Source: Dyadobacter luticola (lineage in GTDB: Bacteria > Bacteroidota > Bacteroidia > Cytophagales > Spirosomataceae). Taken from it: 64,000 nt of DNA. The notes beneath the pieces are model-generated. The model was not told where the DNA came from and made no database searches. It worked only from the letters and a program-made list of their open reading frames with translations. Both the position numbers and the translations under genes were made by a program. Positions 26,154-35,233 of the stretch are shown here, one piece after another. The stretch lies in the NCBI RefSeq assembly GCF_005860805.1, contig NZ_VCEJ01000004.1, positions 1,612,001-1,676,000 of the forward strand. The letters are read 5' to 3'. Positions within the stretch are counted from its first letter, which is position 1. Each line of letters opens with the position of its first letter.

Positions 26154-28175
26154 TCAGATTTTAAGAATCGTAAACTCTACTCTGCGGTTGCGTTGGCGGG
26201 TTTGTTCGGTGAGGTTACTGGCAATCGGCCGGGAGGGTCCCCAGGCTTTGGTCTGTATTCTTTTTGCATCAATTCCTTTGGACAACAGATATTTTTTTAC
26301 CTGCTCCACCCGGTCTTTTGAGAGCTGGACATTTTTCTGAACTTCCCCCTGATTGTCGGTATGGCCTTCCAGCAGGATTTCCATCGCCGGGTATGTGGTC
26401 ATAGCGAGCGCGATACGGTCGAGTTCCGAGTAGGAGGAAGGCACCACCTCCGCGCTGCTTTGGGTAAACATCGTGTTGGTCAGCCTAATTTGTTGCCCGG
26501 GTTTGATGGGTTGCAGGTAAAGGTTTTTCCGGATGGTGCGAAAACCGGTTTCCTCTGATAAATCAATGTCCTCCGAAACTGGAAAATAACCTTCACCTGA
26601 GGCCGAGACGCTGTAAATTTCTTTTAATGGTAAAATCAAACGGTACTCGCCGGTTTCCGGGTCAAAATTGGCTTTGGCAAATGAAGAGTTATCCTTTTTC
26701 AGATCAGCCGCAATGTCGGATTTGACTTGTTTGGTAGACTCCGCCTCGTAAACCACACCCGTCACAACTGCCACAGGCTCAGGCTTAATTTCCGGCGACA
26801 TTCTGATCCTGAAAATATCTTCCTGCCCCAAAACTTTGTCACTTGCGCTGAAATAAGCATAATCTCCGGTGACTGGAATGTTAATAAACGCATCCCAAAG
26901 CGGCGAGTTGATCGCAGGGCCTAAATTCTCCGGTTTCGACCAGTTCAGCCAGGTATCGTCCAGTCTTCTTGTTAAAAAAATATCACCTTCCCCGTAGCCG
27001 CTGTGACCCTGGGAAGAAAAGTATAAAGTCTTGTTATCCAATGCCAAAAACGGCGTCCCCTCATAGTCTGCGGTGTTAATCACACTTCCCAGATTCCGCG
27101 GCTCCGACCAGGTATTGTCTTTTTGTAAAAATGAAATGTAAAGATCTTTTCCGCCCTCTGTATCAGCTCTTTGTACCGACATAATCAGCACATTTTCAAA
27201 AGGGGAAACCGCAATTTCAATAGACGTAGCATTACCCAGCAGATTAACAATTTTTGATTCTTTCGGAAAAGTCCAGCCCGTCTTTGTTTTAAATGATTTC
27301 GAAAAACCAAAATACATGCTGCCGTCGGGGCGGTAAATGTTGATGAGGTAAATCGTCTTTCCATCAGCCGAAATGCTGGTAATCGCATTATCCCCCGCAT
27401 TATTGATCGGCGGGCCAATGTTCGTCGCGTCCGTCCACTGACCTTTGTCATTTAATGTCGAAACCCAGACATCCTGCCGGTTCGGGTTGCCAATGTTGCC
27501 TTCGAAATTGGTCCTGGTGAAATAAAGTGTCTTTCCGTCGGGCGAAATAATCGGCGCCACTTCCTGACCTTTGGTATTGATCGCCTTGCCCATATTTTCC
27601 TTCTCCGACTTCAACTGCATATTCTGCGCAAAGTTGATAGCGGCTTCAACAGGTGTAGCAGATTCCGAAATTGCGATCGCATCGATCTGATTAAATCCAG
27701 AAACTTTGCCAGGTTCCAGCACGATTTTCACGGCATTTACCAGCACATTTTGTTTTAGAAAAACATGCAGCATTCTGCCTTTGACAGCCTGTTGAGCGGC
27801 AGGTGTTTCAGAAACGAGATATTCCTTGCCAGACTCATCATAAGCAAGTACCCGGACGATGGCACCGGGGTTAAAGTTCTCAGCAATAGCGATTTGTTTG
27901 GCAGGAATTGCTTTTTCAAAGCCAACTTTTATCCACTCTTCGCCTCGCCCATCGGCTTCGGCAGGCGACCAGGCGCAGGGGCTGTTTCCGAAATCTGGAA
28001 GTTTGTTTGGGATACCCAGAATTTGTTTGGCGCGGTAAGCATGGCCGTACTGGCCAGGGCGATATTCGGAGGAGTAGCCAAGCACTTTACTGGCCCATAA
28101 AACCTGCTGAGCGGCTGCATTGCCCCACTGCAACGCCAGAAGACAGCAAAAAAAAGATTTAATCAAAGGGTTCAT
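26154..28175 (-). CDS. OmpA-family protein with PD40 repeats
   Basis: About 673 residues from the ATG at 28175, which opens a proper signal peptide (MNPLIKSFFCCLLALQWGNA); the frame is open to 28220 but those residues are not signal-like. A middle region (about 190-450) holds repeated PD40/WD40-like units such as ISPDGKTLYFTRTNFEGN and LDNKTLYFSSQGHSGYGEGDIF. A carboxypeptidase-regulatory-like segment follows, then a C-terminal OmpA peptidoglycan-binding domain (LLEGHTDNQGEVQKN, NRRVEFTI). An N-terminal beta domain precedes the repeats. It likely links the outer membrane to peptidoglycan. Architecture is common in gliding and type-9-secretion-bearing Bacteroidota. Confidence 0.9.
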   Translation of the reverse strand: MNPLIKSFFCCLLALQWGNAAAQQVLWASKVLGYSSEYRPGQYGHAYRAKQILGIPNKLPDFGNSPCAWSPAEADGRGEEWIKVGFEKAIPAKQIAIAENFNPGAIVRVLAYDESGKEYLVSETPAAQQAVKGRMLHVFLKQNVLVNAVKIVLEPGKVSGFNQIDAIAISESATPVEAAINFAQNMQLKSEKENMGKAINTKGQEVAPIISPDGKTLYFTRTNFEGNIGNPNRQDVWVSTLNDKGQWTDATNIGPPINNAGDNAITSISADGKTIYLINIYRPDGSMYFGFSKSFKTKTGWTFPKESKIVNLLGNATSIEIAVSPFENVLIMSVQRADTEGGKDLYISFLQKDNTWSEPRNLGSVINTADYEGTPFLALDNKTLYFSSQGHSGYGEGDIFLTRRLDDTWLNWSKPENLGPAINSPLWDAFINIPVTGDYAYFSASDKVLGQEDIFRIRMSPEIKPEPVAVVTGVVYEAESTKQVKSDIAADLKKDNSSFAKANFDPETGEYRLILPLKEIYSVSASGEGYFPVSEDIDLSEETGFRTIRKNLYLQPIKPGQQIRLTNTMFTQSSAEVVPSSYSELDRIALAMTTYPAMEILLEGHTDNQGEVQKNVQLSKDRVEQVKKYLLSKGIDAKRIQTKAWGPSRPIASNLTEQTRQRNRRVEFTILKI

Positions 28176-28259
28176 TGGTGCTCCAATCCTTACCCGACAA
28201 GTCCCGCGAGTATTTTTCAATGTAAGTAATATTATTAAGAATACGGCGGAAAGCCAAAC

Positions 28260-29546
28260 CTACTGTTTGGTGCCGATCAGGAGTATCCAGTCCCATCCGG
28301 GCTGGGTGTCGGGTGGCTGCACCACGGGCGCGTCGGAGGTTTTGTAAAGTCCGCCATCCCAGCGGCGTCCCGTGCGTGGACTGTACCAGACTGCACCGAA
28401 TTCAGTACCGTTCAAATGCGATAAATCAAGTTTGACCGATCTGGATGTGGGAATATATAGCATTGACATTCTTTTATTTGAAAGCGATACCACACCGATT
28501 TCAGCCTTATCCAGCGAATCTGCCAGCAAATCCGGAGTGTCGGGCTGCATATACTCCCAGGGAATTCCTTTCAAAATTTTAACCAGCTCATGAATATACT
28601 CGGCGCCATCTTTGGTAATATTAACCTTCCAGGTCGGATTGAAATTTTTGATGGTACTCATGTGGCAAAAACCGGCTGCGGAGCTTAAAATCGACTGGTA
28701 TGCCTGATTTCTGATCAGTACCGACTGGTCTGTAATTTCTTTGGGAAATTCTGAATTAGCAATTAAAAATGGTCTTAGTGCTGCTTCTGCGGAATTTTTC
28801 TGCCAGTTGGCCAGCGCTGCATACTCTGTCGGAGTGACGGTTGAATCCGGGATAATAAATTTAAGGTCAGAGCGATTCGGCGAGTTATCATTAATGTTCG
28901 TCGGGGAGCAGGTATTCAGCGACGCAAGTATTTGTCCGTCAGATTCAGAGCGGATACCGTCTGTAATCAGCCGGAATTGCGAAGTATTCTGATATTCTTC
29001 CTCGCTTACGATCCAGATAATGTTGGAATATTTGGCAAAACGTTTTCCAACATAAGCCCCGTAACTTTTCCAGGCATCCTCACTTTGCGCGTCAAAAACC
29101 GCATTCCAGCTTTTCCGTGAAATCACCAAACCCACCACCAGTTGCCGCTCTTTCGCTGCCAAGATCACTTTTTCAAGATGGTCAAAGTAGGGTTTGTTGG
29201 GTTTGGTTAAGTCATTGTTTTCCAAAAAAGGCGAAACCTTGGCGTAATTGCGCTGGTTAGGCAAAGCAGGTAAAACTTGTACCAGGAATGTGTTGAAAGA
29301 CTGCGACTTGCGCATGTCCATGTACTGCGCCGACTCCACCGGACCGAGTTTCCGGAGAAGCTGCCACGCGACGTCGGCCACCATGAGGAACGGTACACCA
29401 TTACTATCCGTGATATGGCGGCCGTTCGGGCTGATTTTAAGCGGAAATTTTACATCAGCCTGTAAAGAAGGTTTAACTCGCGGCTTCGCGATAACACTTT
29501 GAATGATAAGGAGGAAACTGAAAATAAAGTTACATGCCAGTTTCAT
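28260..29546 (-). CDS. Secreted GH140-like glycoside hydrolase (DUF4038 with putative collagen-binding C-terminal domain)
   Basis: 428 residues with an N-terminal signal peptide. The block ITDSNGVPFLMVADVAWQLLRKLGP is the DUF4038 start seen in apiosidase-type (GH140) proteins, and NIIWIVSEEEYQNT plus FLIANSEFPKE hold the candidate acidic residues. The last 85 residues, ending with AVWYSPRTGRRWDGG and PGWDWILLI, match the small beta-sandwich often appended to this family. The substrate is not shown by the sequence; apiose-containing pectin is known only for characterised relatives. The gene lies 33 bp downstream of rpe and is probably co-transcribed. Confidence 0.8.
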   Translation of the reverse strand: MKLACNFIFSFLLIIQSVIAKPRVKPSLQADVKFPLKISPNGRHITDSNGVPFLMVADVAWQLLRKLGPVESAQYMDMRKSQSFNTFLVQVLPALPNQRNYAKVSPFLENNDLTKPNKPYFDHLEKVILAAKERQLVVGLVISRKSWNAVFDAQSEDAWKSYGAYVGKRFAKYSNIIWIVSEEEYQNTSQFRLITDGIRSESDGQILASLNTCSPTNINDNSPNRSDLKFIIPDSTVTPTEYAALANWQKNSAEAALRPFLIANSEFPKEITDQSVLIRNQAYQSILSSAAGFCHMSTIKNFNPTWKVNITKDGAEYIHELVKILKGIPWEYMQPDTPDLLADSLDKAEIGVVSLSNKRMSMLYIPTSRSVKLDLSHLNGTEFGAVWYSPRTGRRWDGGLYKTSDAPVVQPPDTQPGWDWILLIGTKQ

Positions 29547-29579
29547 CAGCGGTTTTTGATAAGTTAAGTCCAGAAATAA

Positions 29580-30227
29580 CTAACTGCTTTTCAAAAGTCG
29601 GATCGCTTCGGCAGGGTCGGGTGCATTGAAAACAAAACTTCCGGCCACCAGAATATCGACTCCTTCCTTGATTAGCAGCGGAGCATTGCCGGGATTAACG
29701 CCGCCATCGACCTCAATCTTGAATGTATAGCCAAATTTTTCTCTCAAACTCCGCAGATGCGCGACTTTTCGATAAGTATTCTCAATGAATTTCTGGCCCC
29801 CAAAGCCCGGATTGACCGACATAATCAAAACCAGAGAAACATCACCAAGAATGTCCACCAGGTTATCTACCGGCGTGTGGGGATTGAGCGCTACGCCAGG
29901 TTCGGCGCCTAATTCTCTGATATGCTGGACAGTACGGTGCAAATGCGGACAGGCTTCATAATGTACCGTAATTCCCGAGGCGCCGGCTTTTTTGAAATCG
30001 GCCAGGTATCGATCGGGCTGCTCGATCATTAAATGCACGTCGAGCGGTTTTTGGGCATGTTTGTAAACCGCCTCGCAAACCGGGATCCCGAAAGAAATAT
30101 TGGGGACAAACATGCCGTCCATAATGTCGACATGGATGTAGCCGGCGGCACTGGCATTCAGCATTTCAACATCGCGTTGGAGATTTGCAAAGTCGGCAGC
30201 AAGTATGGAAGGGGCAATTTCAGCCAT
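29580..30227 (-). CDS. rpe: Ribulose-phosphate 3-epimerase
   Basis: A 215-residue TIM-barrel enzyme converting ribulose-5-phosphate to xylulose-5-phosphate in the pentose phosphate pathway. IAPSILAADFANL, HVDIMDGMFVPNISFG, DVHLMIEQP, MSVNPGFGGQKFI and the end motif VDGGVNPGNAPLL are all present, with the metal-binding His and Asp in HVDIMDG. It is transcribed on the minus strand ahead of the GH140-like gene. It supplies a substrate of transketolases, but its spacing from the glycan block gives no direct operon link. Confidence 0.97.
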   Translation of the reverse strand: MAEIAPSILAADFANLQRDVEMLNASAAGYIHVDIMDGMFVPNISFGIPVCEAVYKHAQKPLDVHLMIEQPDRYLADFKKAGASGITVHYEACPHLHRTVQHIRELGAEPGVALNPHTPVDNLVDILGDVSLVLIMSVNPGFGGQKFIENTYRKVAHLRSLREKFGYTFKIEVDGGVNPGNAPLLIKEGVDILVAGSFVFNAPDPAEAIRLLKSS

Positions 30228-30253
30228 GGAATCTTAATGATAAGTTAACCCGG

Positions 30254-30261
30254 CGAAATTA
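30254..30261 (-). promoter_or_regulatory. Putative rpe promoter -7 box (TAATTTCG)
   Basis: The minus strand reads TAATTTCG and would give a leader of about 20 nt before the rpe start at 30227. Confidence 0.4.
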
Positions 30262-30280
30262 ATGAAATACTTAATGAATG

Positions 30281-30802
30281 CTAAAAAATGGCGGAAGCCT
30301 TGAAATGAAGTCCCGGCAGCGCAGGCGAAGAAACTTCCTGGTTACCCTGGTAACTTCCCGAAAGCTGATACTTTCCATTTACAAGTTCGAAGATTTCGAT
30401 TTTGGTCTTATCAGGAAATACAATCCAGCACTCGGGCACGCCATAACGCTCGTAAATTTCCTTTTTGATCACTGTGTCCATTTTGACACTGCTTTTGGAA
30501 ACGATTTCGACGACAAGATCAGGAACTCCTCTTATCCACTCTTTCATAATGTCCTGATTTTCCCGGCTGATAAAAATTATATCAGGCTGCAAAACATTAA
30601 AGCCCTCCTCGAAAATCACATCCAATGGAGCGACGAAAAGTTCACCCAGATTATCGGGCTCAACATGATTTCCGAGAAATCTTAAAAGTCTAATCTGAAC
30701 CCGCTGATGCGGAATAAACGGGCTAGGTGACATAACTTCCTCCCCATTTATGATCTGCGTAAGATCTGGATTGTATGTAATGGTTGCTTCCATAGTTTTC
30801 AT
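30281..30802 (-). CDS. Uma2-family (DUF820) putative PD-(D/E)xK nuclease-like protein
   Basis: 173 residues. GVPDLVVEIVSKSSVKMD contains the D...E-x-K arrangement of the restriction-endonuclease-like fold, and RYGVPECWIVFPDKTKIEIFEL is the second hallmark of the Uma2/DUF820 family. These proteins are widespread and usually multicopy; their biological role is poorly known. The gene stands alone on the minus strand, divergent from ligA. Met4 is a possible alternative start. Confidence 0.85.
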   Translation of the reverse strand: MKTMEATITYNPDLTQIINGEEVMSPSPFIPHQRVQIRLLRFLGNHVEPDNLGELFVAPLDVIFEEGFNVLQPDIIFISRENQDIMKEWIRGVPDLVVEIVSKSSVKMDTVIKKEIYERYGVPECWIVFPDKTKIEIFELVNGKYQLSGSYQGNQEVSSPALPGLHFKASAIF

Positions 30803-30935
30803 ACGCGTCGCTGGTTTTTACGAATATACTGAAATTGATAAAAAGAATCATGTTGCCAAATCGGAATGGTGTGTACCGTTTAGACGTGGCTTTTTGAAAA
30901 AGTAACAGGGGTGCCCGGATTTTTTATATAAATCT

Positions 30936-30943
30936 TAAATTTG
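30936..30943 (+). promoter_or_regulatory. Putative ligA promoter -7 box
   Basis: TAAATTTG matches TAnnTTTG exactly. The transcript should begin around 30950, which leaves about 24 nt before the ATG at 30974 and rules out the upstream TTG at 30941 as a start. Confidence 0.55.
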
Positions 30944-30973
30944 GGCCAAATCGAAACCGTAGCCGCCAGATCC

Positions 30974-33061
30974 ATGAGCCCCGAATTGCAAATCCAGGAG
31001 TTGACCGAAAAACTGCATCACTATAATGACCGCTATTACCAGGACAGCGTGTCGGAAATATCGGATTATGAATTTGACCAGTTGCTCAAAGAGCTGAAAA
31101 CGCTGGAAGACCAGTACCCGGAATTCCGGCAGCTCGACTCACCGACACAGCGGGTAGGCGGGACGATTACCAAGACATTCAATGCGGTTTACCACCGGTA
31201 CCCAATGTTGTCGCTGGACAATACCTACAATGAGCAGGAGCTACGTAGTTTCGATGAGCGGGTACGAAAGGGATTGGACGGCGAAGCTTATGAGTACATT
31301 TGCGAGCTGAAATTTGACGGTATATCTCTCAGTTTTACCTACGAAAATGGTTCGCTGGTACGCGGCGTGACCCGCGGCGACGGTACCCGCGGCGACGAGA
31401 TCACTAACAATGTTAAAACCATCCGCACATTGCCGCTGCGCGTGAAATCCGAAAAACTGCCGCCGCTTTTTGAGATCCGGGGCGAAGGTTTTATGCCGCT
31501 GAGTTCGTTTCAAAAGCTGAATGAGGAAATGGAAACATTGGGTGATAACCAGTATGCCAATCCCCGCAATGCGGCTTCCGGCTCTTTCAAGTTGCAGGAT
31601 TCCGCCGAAACCGCCCGGCGCGGCCTCGATTGCTACATTTATTCCTTTTTGTCCGATCAGGATTTTTTCAAAAGTCATGAAGAAAGTTTGCTGGGCCTGA
31701 AATCCTGGGGATTCAATGTGTCTCCCGGCTGGCGGAAAGTGGACAACATTGACGACGTATTGGCCTACATTCACGAGTGGGAAGAAAAGCGCATGACATT
31801 GCCGCTCGCGACGGATGGTATAGTGATTAAAGTAAATTCCTTTGAGCAGCAGCGCGAATTAGGTTTCACTGCCAAAAGTCCCCGCTGGGCTATATCGTTT
31901 AAATATAAAGCTGAAAATAAACCTGCCATCCTGCGGCTGGTAACTTACCAGGTTGGAAGAACCGGCACGATTACGCCGGTAGCAAACCTGTGCGATTTGA
32001 CGGAACGCGCGCTGCCTTTGAACAAAATCGTGGGCGTGCATTTGTCGGGTACGCGGGTGAAGCGGGCCACATTACATAATGCCAATGAACTGGAAAGACT
32101 GGGTATTCAGCTTGGAGACACGGTTTTTGTTGAAAAAAGTGGTGAGATCATCCCAAAAATCACCGGCGTGGACGTCACTCAGCGTGAGCAGTATCCCACC
32201 GAACCTATCATTTTCCCGACACATTGTCCTGAATGTGGCTCGAAACTGGAACGCAACGAAGGTGAAGTTGCATTTTTCTGCCCAAATGATAGCCACTGCC
32301 CGCCGCAGCTGAAAGGTCGGATCGAACATTTCATCCACCGCAAGGCGATGAACATTGAAAGTTTGGGCGAGGGTAAAATTGAATTGTTGTTTGATCTTGA
32401 TTTGGTCAGAACGCCGGCCGATTTGTATGACTTGACTTATGATAAACTGCTGGGTCTGGAAAAGAACATTCTGAATGAAGAAACTGGGAAAGTGAAGAAA
32501 ATCAGTTTCCGCGAAAAAACGGTGGAGAACATTCTGGCGGGTATCGAGCTTTCCAAAACCGTTCCTTTCAAAAATGTGCTTTTCGCGCTGGGAATCAGGT
32601 TTGTAGGCGCTACTGTGGCTGAGAAACTGGCGGTTTATTTTAAATCTATTCAAAATCTGCGCTCGGCCACTTATGATCAGCTTGTTGCGGTTCCTGAGAT
32701 TGGCGGACGGATTGCGCTAAGCATTGAATCGTATTTCAGCGTGCCGGAAAACAAGCAGTTGGTGGAGCGACTTGAAAAGGCTGGCCTGCAAATGGAAAGT
32801 GATGAAAAACCAATCGAGATTGAAAGCAATGTGCTGGAAGGCAAGACTTTCGTGATTTCGGGAACATTTGAAAATTTCGAGCGGGACGATTTGAAGGATA
32901 AGATCGAAGCAAATGGCGGAAGGATACTCAGCGGCGTTTCGGGGAAGCTAAATTATCTGCTGGCCGGCGCAAATATGGGACCTTCCAAACTGGAAAAGGC
33001 CAGGAAACTGGGCGTGACGATTTTGTCGGAGGAAGAATTTTTGGCAATGCTGAATGATTAA
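30974..33061 (+). CDS. ligA: NAD-dependent DNA ligase LigA
   Basis: About 695 residues from the ATG at 30974. The adenylation lysine is K113 in ELKFDG. The zinc finger CPECGSKL...CPNDSHCP has four cysteines. Helix-hairpin-helix segments (VAEKLAVYF, VPEIGGRIA) follow, and the C-terminus is a BRCT domain (LEGKTFVISGTFENFERDDLK). It seals nicks in DNA replication and repair in the cytoplasm. The frame is open upstream to a TTG at 30941, but that codon lies inside the predicted promoter -7 box, so the ATG is preferred. Confidence 0.97.
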   Translation: MSPELQIQELTEKLHHYNDRYYQDSVSEISDYEFDQLLKELKTLEDQYPEFRQLDSPTQRVGGTITKTFNAVYHRYPMLSLDNTYNEQELRSFDERVRKGLDGEAYEYICELKFDGISLSFTYENGSLVRGVTRGDGTRGDEITNNVKTIRTLPLRVKSEKLPPLFEIRGEGFMPLSSFQKLNEEMETLGDNQYANPRNAASGSFKLQDSAETARRGLDCYIYSFLSDQDFFKSHEESLLGLKSWGFNVSPGWRKVDNIDDVLAYIHEWEEKRMTLPLATDGIVIKVNSFEQQRELGFTAKSPRWAISFKYKAENKPAILRLVTYQVGRTGTITPVANLCDLTERALPLNKIVGVHLSGTRVKRATLHNANELERLGIQLGDTVFVEKSGEIIPKITGVDVTQREQYPTEPIIFPTHCPECGSKLERNEGEVAFFCPNDSHCPPQLKGRIEHFIHRKAMNIESLGEGKIELLFDLDLVRTPADLYDLTYDKLLGLEKNILNEETGKVKKISFREKTVENILAGIELSKTVPFKNVLFALGIRFVGATVAEKLAVYFKSIQNLRSATYDQLVAVPEIGGRIALSIESYFSVPENKQLVERLEKAGLQMESDEKPIEIESNVLEGKTFVISGTFENFERDDLKDKIEANGGRILSGVSGKLNYLLAGANMGPSKLEKARKLGVTILSEEEFLAMLND

Positions 33062-33084
33062 CTAAGAAAAACGACCCAGAAAGC

Positions 33085-33092
33085 TAACTTTG
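33085..33092 (+). promoter_or_regulatory. Putative dapA promoter -7 box
   Basis: TAACTTTG matches TAnnTTTG and lies 33 bp upstream of the dapA ATG; the predicted leader is about 25 nt. No clear -33 element. Confidence 0.55.
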
Positions 33093-33124
33093 CGTTTTAA
33101 AACAACCATTATATAAGTAAGTAA

Positions 33125-34015
33125 ATGCCATTGGACCTACGTTTCAAAGGGGTCGGCGCTGCGCTGATTACACCCTTTGATGAACAAAATGAGATTGATT
33201 ATCCGGGCCTCAAAAGACTGATCGACCTGGTCACGGAAGGGGGGAGCGACTACCTGGTCGTGCAGGGAACTACGGGCGAATCGCCGACTGTCACTTCACA
33301 GGAAAAGCTTGATATCCTGGCATTTACCATAAAGAATAATTCGAAATCACTACCCATCGTTTACGGAATCGGAGGCAATGATACCCGGGCTGTCCTGGAT
33401 TGTATCAAGAAAACGGACCTGACCGGCGTCGACGCGATCCTTTCGGTTTGTCCATATTACAATAAGCCCACGCAGGAAGGAATTTTCGCACATTTCACGG
33501 CCATCGCCGATGCTTCCCCGATCCCGGTTTTGCTTTACAATGTTCCCGGTCGTACCGTCGTGAATATGAAGCCGGATACCATCATTAAACTGGCGGCACA
33601 TCCGAACATTATCGGCATCAAAGACGCCTGCGGAAGTCTGGAACAAACCATGGAACTGGCAGCGCGGGCACCGGAAGATTTTCTGCTGCTTTCGGGCGAT
33701 GATAACCTTGTAACGACGATGGCTAGCGTAGGCTGCCATGGCGTAATTTCGGTGATCGCCAACGCTTTCCCGAAAGAATTTGGTGAACTAACCTGGCATG
33801 CATTGGAAGGAAGGTTCAAGGAAGCTGCGAAATTACAGCTGGCATTTCTGGAATTCGATACCTTGCTTTATATTGAATCGAATCCGGTTGGCATTAAGAA
33901 ATGCCTGGAAATCAAAGGGGTATGTAGCTCGGACGTACGTCTGCCGCTTTTGAAAGCCTCGAAAGAATTGGGCGAAAAGCTGGAAAAGGCGATGATCCGC
34001 GAAGGATTTTTATAA
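33125..34015 (+). CDS. dapA: 4-hydroxy-tetrahydrodipicolinate synthase
   Basis: A 296-residue TIM-barrel enzyme condensing pyruvate and aspartate semialdehyde in the lysine/diaminopimelate pathway. GTTGESPTVTSQEK, the Tyr in LLYNVPGRT (Y138) and the Schiff-base lysine in IIGIKDACG (K166) are all present. It stands alone behind its own promoter and is followed by a strong terminator. dapF of the same pathway is at 6219 in this window. Confidence 0.97.
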   Translation: MPLDLRFKGVGAALITPFDEQNEIDYPGLKRLIDLVTEGGSDYLVVQGTTGESPTVTSQEKLDILAFTIKNNSKSLPIVYGIGGNDTRAVLDCIKKTDLTGVDAILSVCPYYNKPTQEGIFAHFTAIADASPIPVLLYNVPGRTVVNMKPDTIIKLAAHPNIIGIKDACGSLEQTMELAARAPEDFLLLSGDDNLVTTMASVGCHGVISVIANAFPKEFGELTWHALEGRFKEAAKLQLAFLEFDTLLYIESNPVGIKKCLEIKGVCSSDVRLPLLKASKELGEKLEKAMIREGFL

Positions 34016-34037
34016 AAAAGATAATCTGGTCTGAATG

Positions 34038-34080
34038 ACATCACAGAATTGGGTTACGGCCAATTTTGTGATGTTTTTTA
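34038..34080 (+). terminator. Strong hairpin terminator after dapA
   Basis: A 15-bp stem (34038-34052 with 34060-34074, one G-T pair) with a 7-nt loop, then a T-rich run. It starts 23 bp after the dapA stop. Confidence 0.85.
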
Positions 34081-34098
34081 TTTTAAAGTAACTGAAAT

Positions 34099-35157
34099 AT
34101 GATCACGTTTTATCCCGGGCCGTCGAAAGTTTATCCGCAGGTGGCCCAATACATTCAGGAAGCATTTGACAGCGGCATCATCAGCGCCAATCACCGCAGC
34201 CAGGAGTTTATGCAAATGCTGGAAAGGACGATTGCTGGCTTGAAATCAAAGCTTGCAGTGCCCGACGATTACGAAGTTTATTTCGTCTCTTCCGCTACGG
34301 AATGTTGGGAAATCATCGCGCAATCGCTGATTATTGATTCCAGCCTGCACGTTTTCAATGGTGCTTTTGGAGAAAAATGGATGGAGTATACCCACAAAAT
34401 TTCTCTCCGTACCAGCGAAGCTTCTTTTGATTACAACGAGAACCTATTGCTGGATCACTCCGCGGTTTTTTCAAAAAATGAAGTGATATGTATCACCCAC
34501 AACGAAACTTCCAATGGTACCAAAGTCCCCGATAGTTTCCTGGCTGATGTCCGCCAGGAATTTAACAATGTCATTGCTGTGGACGCTACTTCCTCGATGG
34601 CGGGCGTGGCGCTTCCCTGGGAAAATGCGGATGTCTGGTATGCCTCCGTGCAGAAATGCTTTGGACTTCCGGCCGGAATGGCGGTGATGATCGTTTCGCC
34701 GCGGGCGGTGGAACAGGCCGAGGTGGTGGGGGAACGCAAACATTATAACAGTCTGCTTTTTATCCGGGATAACTTTCTCAAATTCCAGACTCCTTACACC
34801 CCGAATACATTGGGCATATACCTGATGGAGAAGGTGATGCAGCAAGTCACGCCGATTGAAGAATTACAGATTCAGACATTGGAAAGAGCAAGAAATTGGT
34901 ATGCATTTCTTGCAGAAAACGGCTACGAATTATTAGTGGAAAATGAAGAGGTGCGCTCGGATACCGTGATTGCTGTGCGGGAAACCAAAGAGCGCGTCGC
35001 CTATCTGAAAAAATCCGCAAAAGCCGCCGGTATCACGATTGGAAATGGCTACGGAAAGGAAAAAGAAACCAGCTTCCGGATCGCTAACTTTCCGGCGATT
35101 GAAGATTCCGAAATCAGGACATTAATGGATTTTCTGGCCCGGGAGGCTGTAAAATAG
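34099..35157 (+). CDS. Class V aminotransferase, phosphoserine-aminotransferase-like
   Basis: A 352-residue PLP enzyme. It begins with ITFYPGPSKVYP, like SerC proteins, and has SGIISANHRSQEF. The PLP lysine is probably in WYASVQKCFGLPAG, and SSATECWEIIAQSL and VDATSSMAGV form the cofactor pocket. The likely reaction is phosphohydroxypyruvate to phosphoserine in serine synthesis. It is not accompanied by serA here, and class V aminotransferases are hard to tell apart by eye, so the exact substrate is open. Confidence 0.8.
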   Translation: MITFYPGPSKVYPQVAQYIQEAFDSGIISANHRSQEFMQMLERTIAGLKSKLAVPDDYEVYFVSSATECWEIIAQSLIIDSSLHVFNGAFGEKWMEYTHKISLRTSEASFDYNENLLLDHSAVFSKNEVICITHNETSNGTKVPDSFLADVRQEFNNVIAVDATSSMAGVALPWENADVWYASVQKCFGLPAGMAVMIVSPRAVEQAEVVGERKHYNSLLFIRDNFLKFQTPYTPNTLGIYLMEKVMQQVTPIEELQIQTLERARNWYAFLAENGYELLVENEEVRSDTVIAVRETKERVAYLKKSAKAAGITIGNGYGKEKETSFRIANFPAIEDSEIRTLMDFLAREAVK

Positions 35158-35221
35158 GGAATGAGTAGTAAATGGTGTGGTTTGTATTTAATAACTAAAA
35201 AACAGTTTAAAACCACGCTAG

Positions 35222-35233
35222 ACAATATATTGT
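35222..35233. promoter_or_regulatory. 12-bp perfect palindrome over the start of the Nudix-type regulator gene
   Basis: ACAATATATTGT is a perfect palindrome whose right end reaches the GTG start codon at 35232. It could be an autoregulatory operator of the downstream regulator. Confidence 0.35.
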
